Part shown: positions 11,545-20,876 of the stretch, in pieces
Numbering within the stretch: position 1 is the first letter of the stretch
Layout: the number at the start of each line of letters is the position of its first letter
Source: Bacillus mobilis
GTDB taxonomy: Bacteria; Bacillota; Bacilli; Bacillales; Bacillaceae_G
Length of the DNA: 64,000 bases
Reading direction: 5' to 3'
Assembly: GCF_001884045.1 (NCBI RefSeq)
Contig: NZ_MACF01000137.1
Coordinates: 1 to 64,000 of the forward strand
Notes under the pieces: model-generated
Databases searched by the model: none
Told to the model about the DNA's origin: nothing
The model's input: the letters and a program-made list of their open reading frames with translations, nothing else
Translations under genes and position numbers: made by a program

Positions 11545-12756
11545 ATGAATCTTTTATGGGGAATTGGCGGCGTGATTGGAGTATTAGCAATTGCTTTCTT
11601 ACTATCTTCCAACCGCAAAGCTATTAATTGGCGCACAATTTTAATCGCGCTAGCATTACAAATGTCATTTTCATTTATCGTATTACGATGGGATGCCGGA
11701 AAAGCAGGTTTAAAATACGCTGCAGATGGCGTTCAAGGATTAATTAATTTTTCTTACGAGGGAATTAAGTTCGTTGCTGGGGATTTAGTCAACGCAAAAG
11801 GCCCTTGGGGATTTGTTTTCTTCATTCAAGCACTACTTCCAATCGTATTTATTAGTTCATTAGTAGCAATCTTATATCATTTCGGTATTATGCAAAGATT
11901 TGTTAGTGTCGTTGGTGGCGCATTAAGTAAACTTCTTGGAACTTCTAAAGCAGAAAGTTTAAACTCAGTAACAACTGTATTTTTAGGACAAACTGAAGCT
12001 CCAATCTTAATCAAACCTTACTTAACACGTTTAACAAACAGTGAATTCTTCGCTATTATGGTAAGCGGTATGACAGCTGTTGCCGGATCAGTTCTTGTCG
12101 GCTATGCAGCAATGGGTATTCCGTTAGAACACTTATTAGCAGCAGCAATTATGGCAGCTCCATCAAGTTTATTAATTGCGAAACTAATTATGCCAGAAAC
12201 AGAACAAGTAGATAATAACGTTGAACTTTCTACAGAACGTGAAGACGCAAACGTTATTGACGCAGCTGCACGTGGTGCATCTGAAGGTATGCAACTTGTT
12301 ATTAACGTAGCAGCAATGTTAATGGCCTTCATCGCTTTAATCGCTTTATTAAATGGTCTATTAGGATTAATTGGCTCTCTGTTCCATATTAAACTTAGCC
12401 TTGATTTAATCTTCGGTTACTTACTATCACCATTTGCAATCTTAATCGGGGTTTCTCCTGGTGAAGCTGTACAAGCAGCAAGCTTTATCGGTCAAAAACT
12501 TGCAATCAACGAATTCGTTGCATACGCAAATTTAGGACCACACATGGCAGAGTTCTCTGCAAAAACAAATTTAATTTTAACATTCGCAATCTGTGGATTC
12601 GCAAACTTCTCTTCTATCGCAATTCAGTTAGGTGTAACAGGAACATTAGCTCCTACTCGCCGTAAACAAATTGCACAATTAGGGATTAAAGCAGTTATCG
12701 CTGGTACATTAGCGAACTTCTTAAATGCAGCAGTTGCAGGTATGATGTTCCTATAA
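11545..12756 (+). CDS. nupC: NupC-family nucleoside transporter
   Basis: A 403-residue concentrative nucleoside transporter that imports nucleosides by ion symport. It has an N-terminal pair of helices, the pore domain with GQTEAPILIKPYL around residue 150, and the closing GFANFSSIAIQLG near residue 350, both typical of the NupC/CNT family. Length is normal. ATG 11545 follows AGGAAGGAG. It forms its own unit between terminators. The exact substrate range (pyrimidine or purine nucleosides) cannot be read from the sequence. Confidence 0.93.
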   Translation: MNLLWGIGGVIGVLAIAFLLSSNRKAINWRTILIALALQMSFSFIVLRWDAGKAGLKYAADGVQGLINFSYEGIKFVAGDLVNAKGPWGFVFFIQALLPIVFISSLVAILYHFGIMQRFVSVVGGALSKLLGTSKAESLNSVTTVFLGQTEAPILIKPYLTRLTNSEFFAIMVSGMTAVAGSVLVGYAAMGIPLEHLLAAAIMAAPSSLLIAKLIMPETEQVDNNVELSTEREDANVIDAAARGASEGMQLVINVAAMLMAFIALIALLNGLLGLIGSLFHIKLSLDLIFGYLLSPFAILIGVSPGEAVQAASFIGQKLAINEFVAYANLGPHMAEFSAKTNLILTFAICGFANFSSIAIQLGVTGTLAPTRRKQIAQLGIKAVIAGTLANFLNAAVAGMMFL

Positions 12757-12763
12757 ATTGATA

Positions 12764-12797
12764 AAAGTCCCCTCTTTTCTAAAGAGGGGACTTTTTG
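12764..12797 (+). terminator. Terminator after nupC
   Basis: A stem around AAAGTCCCCTC/GAGGGGACTTT followed by T residues. Confidence 0.9.
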
Positions 12798-13009
12798 TTA
12801 TATATTTTTTTGATATATATTAAATACTTTATGCTTAAATATAAAAACATTATGATACAATAATTAGTAAGTCTGTTTATTTTTTCTTGTAAAAGAGGGA
12901 TACTACTTGTGGTTGCTCTGTAAAATAACCTAGTCATCCGGTCTATTTCTTAATAATTGCACATACTACAAGTATCCTTGCATGAATTATCTTTAAGGAG
13001 GAAAGTTTT

Positions 13010-13765
13010 GTGAAAAATAACTTCTATAAAGTCCTTTCTATGTGGATTTTACAAATTTTATTTTATTTTACAACTGTACATGTAACACAATATGAGCATG
13101 CTCTCATTTTCACAATTATATATGTAATTGTTAATGTACTATTTCTATTATTGACTGATAAAACCGCATTTGTACTTTTTATATTAGGTACCATTACTTC
13201 GGTATTCTACCTATTCTACCAAGCATGGCTTTACTTATGGAGTACAACAGAACAATGGGAATACATTATTACGCACTTCCTAATGGCAGCAAACTTCTTC
13301 ATCGTATATATATCAACTCATTTATTAAAGAAGGTTATTCATGAAAATAAAGAATTAACTGAACGTGTGAGAACGTTAGAACAATACATTGGAGAATCAA
13401 AATTATTAACAAGACAAGAATTCGAAAGACGACAAGCATTATTAATCACTGCAATGAATCGTCGTAATGAAACAGGCGTTATTATTTACTTTGACTTCAC
13501 TTCCTTTAGTAAATATACGAAGGAAAGTGTTATGGACCGTGTAGCTTCATTATTAGTTGAAACAATAAGAGATGACTTTGACCTTGCTGCTGAATACGAT
13601 AATAATAAGCTCGTTATTTTATTACAAAACACAAATGAAGCCGGTGCTGACATTGTAATGAACCGCCTAAAGCCAAAAATGGAGCAATGGCTTGCTGCTG
13701 AAGCAATCCAAGATATAAAAATTTCACGCGAGCAAATTGGGAACAAAGGACAGACGTTATTATGA
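13010..13765 (+). CDS. Membrane protein with a degenerate GGDEF domain (YdaK-like)
   Basis: A 251-residue protein with about five N-terminal membrane helices (residues 8-110), a short coiled coil (about 110-135) and a cytoplasmic domain with the GGDEF fold. Where active diguanylate cyclases have GGDEF, this one has DNNKL followed by VILL, so it should not make c-di-GMP. The upstream I-site position reads RDDFD rather than RxxD, so ligand binding is also doubtful. Start is GTG 13010 behind AAGGAGG. Its stop overlaps the next gene's start by 4 bases (ATGA). The pairing recalls B. subtilis YdaK, a c-di-GMP receptor that works with the glycosyltransferase YdaM. I infer a role as regulator or partner of the enzyme downstream. 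Confidence 0.75.
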   Translation: MKNNFYKVLSMWILQILFYFTTVHVTQYEHALIFTIIYVIVNVLFLLLTDKTAFVLFILGTITSVFYLFYQAWLYLWSTTEQWEYIITHFLMAANFFIVYISTHLLKKVIHENKELTERVRTLEQYIGESKLLTRQEFERRQALLITAMNRRNETGVIIYFDFTSFSKYTKESVMDRVASLLVETIRDDFDLAAEYDNNKLVILLQNTNEAGADIVMNRLKPKMEQWLAAEAIQDIKISREQIGNKGQTLL

Positions 13766-15063
13766 TGACACTCGTTATACTACTTTTATTCCTTCTGTTT
13801 TGCGTACTCGTTTTTTGGATTAGCATCACATTTTCGATTAAGTATATACTTATCTTTACAGCCTTTCTTTTCTCTGCCTTACTTGTTTACTATTCTTTCT
13901 TAACACTCGCAGGCTTAATTCACCGAAATAGTAAACGAAAAGATCGTACGCTAGAACAGTATCCAAGCGTCGATATTTTAATACCTGCCCACAATGAAGG
14001 TGTCGTTATCAAAGATACTTTAGAGGCGATGGCGAAGATTGAATATCCAGGCAGACTAACTGTTTATTTATTAAACGATAACTCTCAAGATGAGACACCT
14101 GAAATTGGTGACGATTTCGATAAAGCTTATGCTCATATTCGTCACATTCGTGTTCCAGCGGGTGAGCCAAAAGGGAAATCGCGTGTATTAAATTATGGTC
14201 TTAGTATTTCAGATGGTGAATACTTCTGTGTGTATGATGCAGATAACCAGCCTGAACCACATGCACTGCGAATGCTTGTAGAACACGCTGAAACAACCGA
14301 GGATGCTGTTGGAGCTGTCGGTCACGTTCGTACTGTAAATGAAAAAAGAAACTGGCTAACAAGAATGATTTCGTTAGAATTTCAAATCTTCCAGCTCCTT
14401 ATGCAATCCGGACGCTGGTTACTATTCCAAACAGGTTCACTAACAGGAACAAACATGCTTCTTCGCCGCTCTGCATTAGAAGAGCTTGGCGGCTATGACC
14501 CGTATGCAATTGCAGAAGACGCTGAATTAACATTACGGATTACACAAAAAGGCTATCTCTTACCGATTGTTCCAGAATCGATTACATGGGAACAAGAACC
14601 TGAGCATTTAAAAATCCTGATTAAACAGCGTACACGATGGCTCCAAGGGAACTTGTATATTTTAGAAAAAATGTTTTCTTCCTTAAGTTTCTTTAAAGGA
14701 AAACTTCTCGTCCATTCCTTACAACAAGTTTTAGTGTATGTTGTATTTTGGCTATTCTTAATCATTTCGAACGTTTGGTTTGTAATTGGGTTACTCGGGA
14801 TATTCCAAATTCAATATAGCATTCCGCTACTATTTATGTGGTATGTCGCATATATTACATATGTTTCTCAATTATTTAGTGCCCAGAGTGTGGAACGAAC
14901 CTTTACACCCACTAATATTTTTATTAGCGTTATCATGTACTTTACGTACGCACAGCTCTTTACGTACTTATTCATTCGTAGCTTAATTTTATACTTACGT
15001 GCAAAGAGCAAGAAACAAGTCATTGGCTGGGATAAAACAGTTCGATTCAAAAAAGATAAATAA
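13762..15063 (+). CDS. Processive family 2 glycosyltransferase (cellulose/chitin synthase-like)
   Basis: A 433-residue membrane enzyme with two N-terminal helices (to about residue 55), a GT2 catalytic domain and four C-terminal helices. The processive synthase signature is complete: NDNSQDET near residue 110, DADNQ near 160, EDAELTLR near 253 and QRTRWLQG (QxxRW) near 290. Such enzymes polymerise and extrude beta-linked polysaccharides. It overlaps the degenerate GGDEF gene by ATGA, so the two are translated together. The closest B. subtilis parallel is YdaM of the ydaJKLMN polysaccharide operon, but the other partners are absent here. The sugar made is unknown. Confidence 0.88.
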   Translation: MMTLVILLLFLLFCVLVFWISITFSIKYILIFTAFLFSALLVYYSFLTLAGLIHRNSKRKDRTLEQYPSVDILIPAHNEGVVIKDTLEAMAKIEYPGRLTVYLLNDNSQDETPEIGDDFDKAYAHIRHIRVPAGEPKGKSRVLNYGLSISDGEYFCVYDADNQPEPHALRMLVEHAETTEDAVGAVGHVRTVNEKRNWLTRMISLEFQIFQLLMQSGRWLLFQTGSLTGTNMLLRRSALEELGGYDPYAIAEDAELTLRITQKGYLLPIVPESITWEQEPEHLKILIKQRTRWLQGNLYILEKMFSSLSFFKGKLLVHSLQQVLVYVVFWLFLIISNVWFVIGLLGIFQIQYSIPLLFMWYVAYITYVSQLFSAQSVERTFTPTNIFISVIMYFTYAQLFTYLFIRSLILYLRAKSKKQVIGWDKTVRFKKDK

Positions 15064-15067
15064 TAAA

Positions 15068-15106
15068 AATAAGCACAGAGCGCCGTATGCTCTGTGCTTA
15101 TTTATT
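15068..15106 (+). terminator. Terminator after the processive glycosyltransferase gene
   Basis: A 14-bp stem around AATAAGCACAGAGC/GCTCTGTGCTTATT that could also work on the other strand. Confidence 0.9.
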
Positions 15107-15209
15107 GCCGTATAAATTATATATCAGACAATACCCCTTAGCTGAAAGTAATTTCACGTCCATCCCCCAACGAACGATTGACCTTCATTTATATACGAAA
15201 AAGTGATTG

Positions 15210-15344
15210 CTATTTTTGTAGAACCAATTGCTTCTCTAGCTGTTCTTTGCGCGTTTCAGTCTTAGGTTCCGTGCTTTCTTGGACACTACGATGTGCCACA
15301 CGTTTCAAACAAATATGCTTCCACTTTCTTTCGTAACGTTTCAT
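15210..15344 (-). CDS. Possible small basic protein, 44 residues
   Basis: A short open frame from ATG 15344 encodes a 44-residue, strongly charged peptide that begins MKRYERKW and has a Lys/Glu-rich second half. AAGGGGG lies about 12 bases before the start, a little far. It sits alone in a gap of more than 500 bases between a terminator and the BCCT transporter terminator. No family recognised. It could be chance; conservation in related genomes would decide. Confidence 0.35.
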   Translation of the reverse strand: MKRYERKWKHICLKRVAHRSVQESTEPKTETRKEQLEKQLVLQK

Positions 15345-15584
15345 TATTCTAGATGTCCCCCTTGAATGCGCTTTAAAACTATTTGAAATCGCTTACAGGA
15401 AATAATATAGCACATATACATAAACGTGACAACACATTTCCGACAATTTTTTGTCAAAAATATGAATAGAATACGCGAAATATCGAACATTGTCGAAATT
15501 AATCGATTTTCCTTTATATAAAAGGCATACTACTTTATAGAGTAAAGTATTTTATTTCCCTGACTTGCTGTTAAAGTTCCTTCT

Positions 15585-15619
15585 ATATAAAAAAGAGCTG
15601 ATACATAATCAGCTCTTTT
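15585..15619 (-). terminator. Terminator after the BCCT transporter gene
   Basis: A 12-bp stem AAAAGAGCTGAT/ATCAGCTCTTTT just beyond the stop codon on the minus strand. It has T-runs on both sides and so may work both ways. Confidence 0.88.
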
Positions 15620-15627
15620 TCCTTCTA

Positions 15628-17145
15628 TTATTTATGACGCTTCATACGCCCTTCTTTTTGTAACTCTTTAAATAATGCTGCCATCATAAAGAAAATAACG
15701 AAGACGAATGGGAATGCTGCTATGATAGCTGCCGTTTGTAAGGCTTCTAATCCACCTACATATAATAAGATAGAAGCTAACGCTGCTAAAACGATACCCC
15801 AAACCATTTTAATGCGGTTTGGTGGATTTAAACTACCATGTGTCGTTAACATCCCTAAAACGAATGTCGCAGAGTCTGCAGATGTAATAAAGAATGTAGA
15901 AATCAGAAGAATTGCTAGAACAGATAAAGCTGATCCAAAGCTTCCCATCTGATCAAACATAGCGAATAATCCTACTTCTGTTCCCATCTCTTTCACTTTT
16001 TCAAAGATATGTGCATCACCAAACAACTCCATATGAATACCAGTCCCGCCGAAAACAGAGAACCAAAGCGCACCGATTACAGTCGGTACGAGTAACACAC
16101 CGATAACAAACTCACGAATGGTACGTCCTCGTGAAACACGAGCAATAAACGTACCTACGAATGGTGACCATGCAATCCACCATGCCCAATAGAAAATTGT
16201 CCACGACTGAATCCATTGGTTTCCGCCTTCATCTAATGGACTTAAACGGAAGCTCATGCTTGGCAATTCCTGAAGATAAGAACCGATTGTTGAAGTGAAG
16301 TAATTCATAATAAAGTTTGTTGGACCTGCAAATAATACAATAATCATAAGTGCAAACGCCAAAATAATATTCGCATTACTTAAATATTTAATTCCTTTAT
16401 CAAGACCTGTTTGCGCAGATAACATGAAAAGAACGGTTACGATTGCAATAATAACTAACTGTGTCGGCAATGAATTCGGGATAGATGTTAAATAACTAAC
16501 ACCACCAGCAATTTGTTTCGCACCAAGACCCAATGATGTTGCAACACCAAACACAGTTGCGAAAACAGCTAACACATCAAATGAATGAGCAATACGTCCA
16601 TGTTCCCCGCCTTTAAATAACGGACCTACTGTCGCACTAATCGTACTTGCTTTTCCTTTTCTAAAAGTAAAGTAAGCAATACACAGCGCTACAAATGCAT
16701 ATAGTCCCCACGGATGTAATCCCCAATGGAAAAATGAAAAGCGTAGTGCAAGACGCGCACTTTCCTCAGTTGCACCTTCTCCAAATGGAGGTGCGTACAA
16801 ATGGTTTAACGGTTCGGCAACGCCCCAGAAAACTAAGCCGATACCCATACCAGCGCTAAATAGCATAGCAAACCATGTCATATAACTATAATCAGGCTCA
16901 TCATCATCTTTACCTAAACGAATAGAACCGTATTTCGAAACAATTAAAAAGATAGACACACCTAATATAATAGAAACAGAAATAATATAGAACCATCCAA
17001 ACTTACTAACTAATGCAGTTTGAATTGCCGTTGTTACATTTCCTAGGCTACCTTTTCCAATAATAGATTCGGGAATAATCCCCCAAATTGTAAATGCAAT
17101 ACATAATGTTAATGAAACGATGAATGTTTTTGTCAGTTTCCTCAT
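15628..17145 (-). CDS. opuD: BCCT-family betaine/choline/carnitine transporter
   Basis: A 505-residue, 12-helix sodium-coupled transporter for glycine betaine or related osmoprotectants. The family signature is seen in MTWFAMLFSAGMGIGLVFWGVAEP (about residues 75-98) and the Trp-rich helix WTIFYWAWWIAWSPFVG (about 308-324). I start it at ATG 17145, which follows GAAGGGGG by six bases; an upstream in-frame ATG would add 14 residues with no better site. Length fits OpuD-type carriers. Substrate choice within the family cannot be fixed by eye. It is a single gene closed by a terminator. Confidence 0.92.
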   Translation of the reverse strand: MRKLTKTFIVSLTLCIAFTIWGIIPESIIGKGSLGNVTTAIQTALVSKFGWFYIISVSIILGVSIFLIVSKYGSIRLGKDDDEPDYSYMTWFAMLFSAGMGIGLVFWGVAEPLNHLYAPPFGEGATEESARLALRFSFFHWGLHPWGLYAFVALCIAYFTFRKGKASTISATVGPLFKGGEHGRIAHSFDVLAVFATVFGVATSLGLGAKQIAGGVSYLTSIPNSLPTQLVIIAIVTVLFMLSAQTGLDKGIKYLSNANIILAFALMIIVLFAGPTNFIMNYFTSTIGSYLQELPSMSFRLSPLDEGGNQWIQSWTIFYWAWWIAWSPFVGTFIARVSRGRTIREFVIGVLLVPTVIGALWFSVFGGTGIHMELFGDAHIFEKVKEMGTEVGLFAMFDQMGSFGSALSVLAILLISTFFITSADSATFVLGMLTTHGSLNPPNRIKMVWGIVLAALASILLYVGGLEALQTAAIIAAFPFVFVIFFMMAALFKELQKEGRMKRHK

Positions 17146-17810
17146 CAAATCCCCCTTCGTAGGTTTCACTTTTGTAAATAACATCAATTCCGATATGTAA
17201 AATCGGATAGAAAACTATGATTTTTGCGGTGATTTTCTTACTTTCACCTTCACCAATTCGAATTCTTATGGACAGCCTTACCTTCCGTATAATCTTTTTA
17301 CTCTGCAAGAGCTACAAGATCGAAATACTGCTGTCAAATTGTGCGAGAAAAATGCGGATGGGAATGTGTTTTCCCAAAAAAGGATGTGTTACAGATGTAA
17401 AAAAGGGCATTTTTCTTCCTTGCAACCCTTTCTGTTTGTAACAATTATGCGGTTTTTTTGCTAGTATATAGCACGTGTTTATAGTTTCACAAACAAAATG
17501 TTTATGTTTATATAACTATATTACCCATAAAACGGTAAAATACTCAAGGAATGTAATCGTTTAGTAAACATCATGTAACACTCCTGTAATATTTTTATTT
17601 ACGCCGAAAACAATATGTTGTATTAAATATTTTGAATATAAGTAGAAACCTAATAATCATATGGAATGAAAAACGCTTTCCTATATTTTTTGTTATATTA
17701 CAGGATGTTAACGACTTATTACGAATGGTTTGTAATTGTGTGTTTTCCCGAAATCCGAAAAAATCTGTTGCTATAATGAGGACACGAAAACAAACGCAAT
17801 GGAGGCTATC
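17146..17810. other. 665-base intergenic region between divergent opuD and entA-like genes
   Basis: AT-rich sequence that must hold promoters for both flanking genes. A TATAAT at 17772-17777 lies about 35 bases before the entA-like start. No -35 was convincing, and no small gene or hairpin with a T-run was found. Confidence 0.4.
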
Positions 17811-18689
17811 ATGAAAAAATTAATTGGAATAGCAACAGCAGCAGTTTTTGGTCTTGGGATTTTCACATCATCTGCTAATGCAGAAACTGTTGTAACAACA
17901 GACGTACTAAATGTACGCGAAAACCCTACTACGGAATCAAAAGTTGTCGGTAAATTACTAAACGGTAATAAAATAGATGTTCAAAATACAGAAAACGGAT
18001 GGTCAAAAATCACTTTAGATGGTAAAGACGCATTCGTAAGTTCAGAGTTTACAAAAAGCATCTACTACGTAACAGCTAACGTATTAAACGTACGTGCTGA
18101 AGCGAACACAGACTCAGAAATTCTTGGGACGCTTACGAAAGACGATATGATCGAAACAACGAACCAAGTACAAAATGAGTGGTTACAATTCGAATATAAC
18201 GGGAAAACAGCTTATGTTCACGTTCCTTTCTTAACAGGTACAGCACCTGTTATTGAGAAACAAGAACAACCTGCTCCTGCTAAAACTGTAGCACCAGCTA
18301 AAGCGCAAGCACCTGCAGCACAAGCAAAACCAGCTGCTAAGCCTGCTGTGAAAGCTGCTGAAACTAGCGAACCTTCTAATGGTCGTGAGTTAACAGTTGT
18401 AGCTACAGCATATACAGCTCACCCAAGCGAAAACGGTGGCACATACGGCGGCCGTGTATTAACTGCAATGGGTCATGACTTAACAGCGAACCCAAACATG
18501 AAAATGATTGCTGTTGACCCGAAAGTAATCCCATTAGGATCTAAAGTATGGGTTGAAGGTTACGGAGAAGCTATCGCTGGAGATACTGGCGGTGCAATTA
18601 AAGGTAACCGTATCGACATCCTACTTGGATCAGATAGTGCTGCTCAAAAATGGGGACGCAAAACTGTTAAAGTGAAAATTTTAAAATAA
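17811..18689 (+). CDS. entA: EntA-like secreted wall protein with two SH3b domains and a 3D domain
   Basis: A 292-residue exported protein: signal peptide (1-26, ending SANA), SH3b domains at about 27-84 and 85-145, an Ala/Pro/Lys linker (about 150-190) and a C-terminal 3D domain. The 3D domain has the Asp residues in VDPKVIPLG, AGDTGG and GNRIDILL. This is the architecture of the B. cereus EntA/EntB/EntC 'enterotoxin/cell-wall binding' family. The 3D domain is shared with resuscitation-type lytic transglycosylases, so a role in wall remodelling is more likely than direct toxicity. ATG 17811 follows GGAGG. The choice of EntA among paralogues is from memory of genome context and is tentative. 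Confidence 0.85.
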   Translation: MKKLIGIATAAVFGLGIFTSSANAETVVTTDVLNVRENPTTESKVVGKLLNGNKIDVQNTENGWSKITLDGKDAFVSSEFTKSIYYVTANVLNVRAEANTDSEILGTLTKDDMIETTNQVQNEWLQFEYNGKTAYVHVPFLTGTAPVIEKQEQPAPAKTVAPAKAQAPAAQAKPAAKPAVKAAETSEPSNGRELTVVATAYTAHPSENGGTYGGRVLTAMGHDLTANPNMKMIAVDPKVIPLGSKVWVEGYGEAIAGDTGGAIKGNRIDILLGSDSAAQKWGRKTVKVKILK

Positions 18690-18701
18690 CCAATGACTGC
18701 T

Positions 18702-18739
18702 AAAGCCGGTTCTCTTTGTTGAGAGCTGGCTTTTATTTT
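18702..18739 (+). terminator. Terminator after the entA-like gene
   Basis: A 13-bp stem AAAGCCGGTTCTC/GAGAGCTGGCTTT (one G-U pair) followed by a T-rich run. Confidence 0.88.
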
Positions 18740-18768
18740 TTTATAATAGCTATAAGGAGGTTATGTCC

Positions 18769-19071
18769 ATGAATGTACAAGCAAAAGTAGACTGGATCGG
18801 TACACCAAAACCGTATATATATAAAGATGAAGTAACATACGATGCTACTTCCATTGACTTTTCACTCGCTGGTGATGACAATCGATATAAATTAATTGTG
18901 CTCAGCTCTGAAGAAAATACACATTACAAAATTGTCCAATATGGAATCAAACCCGGCTCACAAAAGCCATTTCCTATCGACATTCCATTCGAACAAAATA
19001 TGTTACCAATCGTAGAAAAAATATTACATGATCCATATGTGCAAGCGATATTAAAGGAAACGCGCTCATAA
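18769..19071 (+). CDS. Hypothetical protein, 100 residues
   Basis: A soluble, slightly acidic protein that begins MNVQAKVDW. No motif or family was recognised, and there is no signal peptide or membrane helix. I chose ATG 18769, because AAGGAGG ends eight bases upstream; an ATG at 18763 is too close to it. The excellent ribosome site and the flanking terminators on both sides show a real one-gene unit. Function unknown. Confidence 0.75.
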   Translation: MNVQAKVDWIGTPKPYIYKDEVTYDATSIDFSLAGDDNRYKLIVLSSEENTHYKIVQYGIKPGSQKPFPIDIPFEQNMLPIVEKILHDPYVQAILKETRS

Positions 19072-19076
19072 TTGTA

Positions 19077-19130
19077 AAAAAGGATATCATCTAGCTGGTT
19101 TTTTCGGCTAAGTGATATCCTTTTATTTTC
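19077..19130. terminator. Bidirectional terminator
   Basis: A long stem AAAAGGATATCA.../...TGATATCCTTTT with a T-rich loop, lying downstream of the 100-residue protein gene and able to face both ways. Confidence 0.85.
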
Positions 19131-19190
19131 CCTTCGTGAACATATCAATGGTTCGACACGACATATTGATTTACTAGCAAATATTCACAT

Positions 19191-19225
19191 AAAAAGAGGC
19201 TGTTCAACAATATTGAACAACCTCT
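19191..19225 (-). terminator. Terminator after the zinc-ribbon protein gene
   Basis: A 13-bp stem around AGAGGCTGTTCAA/TTGAACAACCTCT (one G-U pair) followed on the minus strand by a T-run. Confidence 0.88.
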
Positions 19226-19233
19226 CTTCTTTA

Positions 19234-20631
19234 TTAGCGAGTCGGACCAGATACTTCCTCTGACTTAAGCGTATTATTCGCTCCAAGAGAATGGTACAAT
19301 ATCTTTCCATCTCCATTAACAGTAACGATATGGTCATTACTAAAGCTCTTAAATTTAACAGAGCCATCACCGTAACGAATATGGTACTCTTCATATGTCG
19401 TTACTTTATATTTCGTAGCACTTTGACGCTCTACACTACGAACTTCCATTGTTAATAAGTCTTCTGTAATTCCTTTTTGGTATAGATATTGTAAATACTC
19501 ACGATCCTGTTTATAAGATGGCCCGCTCTTATCATAATTATTTGCGATAATACTAAAATCATTTGATGAAATCGCACGTACATTATCATAAATGTGTGTT
19601 CGTACAAATTCACCAGCTGCTGAGCTCGATATTTCTTTTACGCTTGGCGTTTCTTTTGGGAACTTTAAATAATATGTGCTTTGATCCCCAACTTTGATAC
19701 TTTCAGATTTAATGGCACCAAGCTCTGTATTTTTCTCTAAATGCACTTCTACCGTTTCATCTGTCGCTACAGGTCCCAGTTTATAACTTCCGTTACTCAA
19801 TTTCCCACGCTTTTTACCATTCACAAAAACAGTCGCGTCATTTTCATCAGAAGAGATAGTTACATAATTTCCTTCAAGTGATAAATTCACTTCTACTGTC
19901 CCTTTCTTTTCATCTGCTAAATCCACTTCTTTTTCTGTCTCTAATTGAGTAAGTTCTGCTTTCGCCTTTGCCTTCACAACATAAGAACCTGGAAAATATG
20001 GCCCTAATTCTTTTGAAGTTTTACTACTAGAAAGCTCTACTTCTTTTTTATCATTTACATATATTTCAGCATTCTTGGCCGTTATGCTAACATTCATGTA
20101 ATAAGATTTCATACTGAACTTATACTTCGGATATAAGAACCATTCTTTCCCATCTTCTATGATTCTCCCATCTTCAAAGGATACTGTACCACTTACTGAA
20201 TCTTTAGCTATCACCTCTTTTTGCAAGTAGTATAGTAATGCTTTATTGTATGAAGGGTTGTCTTTTAAATAACGTATGTATGCCTGAATGTCTTCTGACT
20301 TCACTTTTAGACCTGGATCATCTACTTTTACAAACTCATCGATTGCACTAACATCGTTCTTTTGGAATGCCTCAATCATTTCATTTACTTGCTTCTCTTT
20401 TGAAAACTTATACGCCCCGAATTGATATACTCCAAATAATAAGGCAGCAATTACGATGAAACCAATAAAAAGAAATATATTTTTCTTACTTCGTACTGGT
20501 CGCGTCTCTCGTTGCATCTCCTCACTAGAAGCAACCATACTTGCCGAAGTATCTTCTGATTTATTGCGGCACCTAGGGCAAAAATTCAAATGACCTGCAA
20601 ACTGTTCCCTACAAGTTTCACAAAACTTCAA
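19234..20631 (-). CDS. Zinc-ribbon membrane protein (YvbJ/TcaA-like)
   Basis: A 465-residue protein. It starts with a zinc ribbon (CETC at residue 4 and CPRC at 18), followed by one membrane helix (about 55-75) and a long extracellular region. That region contains repeated Ig-like segments with TVFVNGKK-type strands, and its C-terminal domain has an NTF2-like look. This is the layout of B. subtilis YvbJ and staphylococcal TcaA, a teicoplanin-susceptibility protein. I start it at TTG 20629-20631, six bases after GGGGGAG, which puts the zinc ribbon at the very N-terminus. It is monocistronic. A function in envelope stress is only suggested by homologues. Confidence 0.78.
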   Translation of the reverse strand: MKFCETCREQFAGHLNFCPRCRNKSEDTSASMVASSEEMQRETRPVRSKKNIFLFIGFIVIAALLFGVYQFGAYKFSKEKQVNEMIEAFQKNDVSAIDEFVKVDDPGLKVKSEDIQAYIRYLKDNPSYNKALLYYLQKEVIAKDSVSGTVSFEDGRIIEDGKEWFLYPKYKFSMKSYYMNVSITAKNAEIYVNDKKEVELSSSKTSKELGPYFPGSYVVKAKAKAELTQLETEKEVDLADEKKGTVEVNLSLEGNYVTISSDENDATVFVNGKKRGKLSNGSYKLGPVATDETVEVHLEKNTELGAIKSESIKVGDQSTYYLKFPKETPSVKEISSSAAGEFVRTHIYDNVRAISSNDFSIIANNYDKSGPSYKQDREYLQYLYQKGITEDLLTMEVRSVERQSATKYKVTTYEEYHIRYGDGSVKFKSFSNDHIVTVNGDGKILYHSLGANNTLKSEEVSGPTR

Positions 20632-20876
20632 TATGCTCTCCCCCAATTTTCCTCTAACTTTATTGCGGCACAATAAAGCTTATACTTTTTCTATAGCAGG
20701 TAATTTCAGCCTTCCTTATTCACTTTACTCCCCTAATTCGGGCCGTCTTTCTCCCTATAAACATTATATATATTACCATGATTTTCAAATTGTGTAATGT
20801 AAATTTCATTTTTTCTGTTTTGAGCATTTTTTGTTTATAATGGTAAAGGAAAGAAATATGTGTACGGAGGAATATT

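Noticed and set aside
15064-15627. CRISPR or tRNA content in the gap
   Set aside because: No regular direct repeats and no cloverleaf or CCA end.
17048-17308. Minus-strand frame upstream of the BCCT transporter
   Set aside because: It overlaps the transporter's start out of frame and has no ribosome site or recognisable protein pattern.
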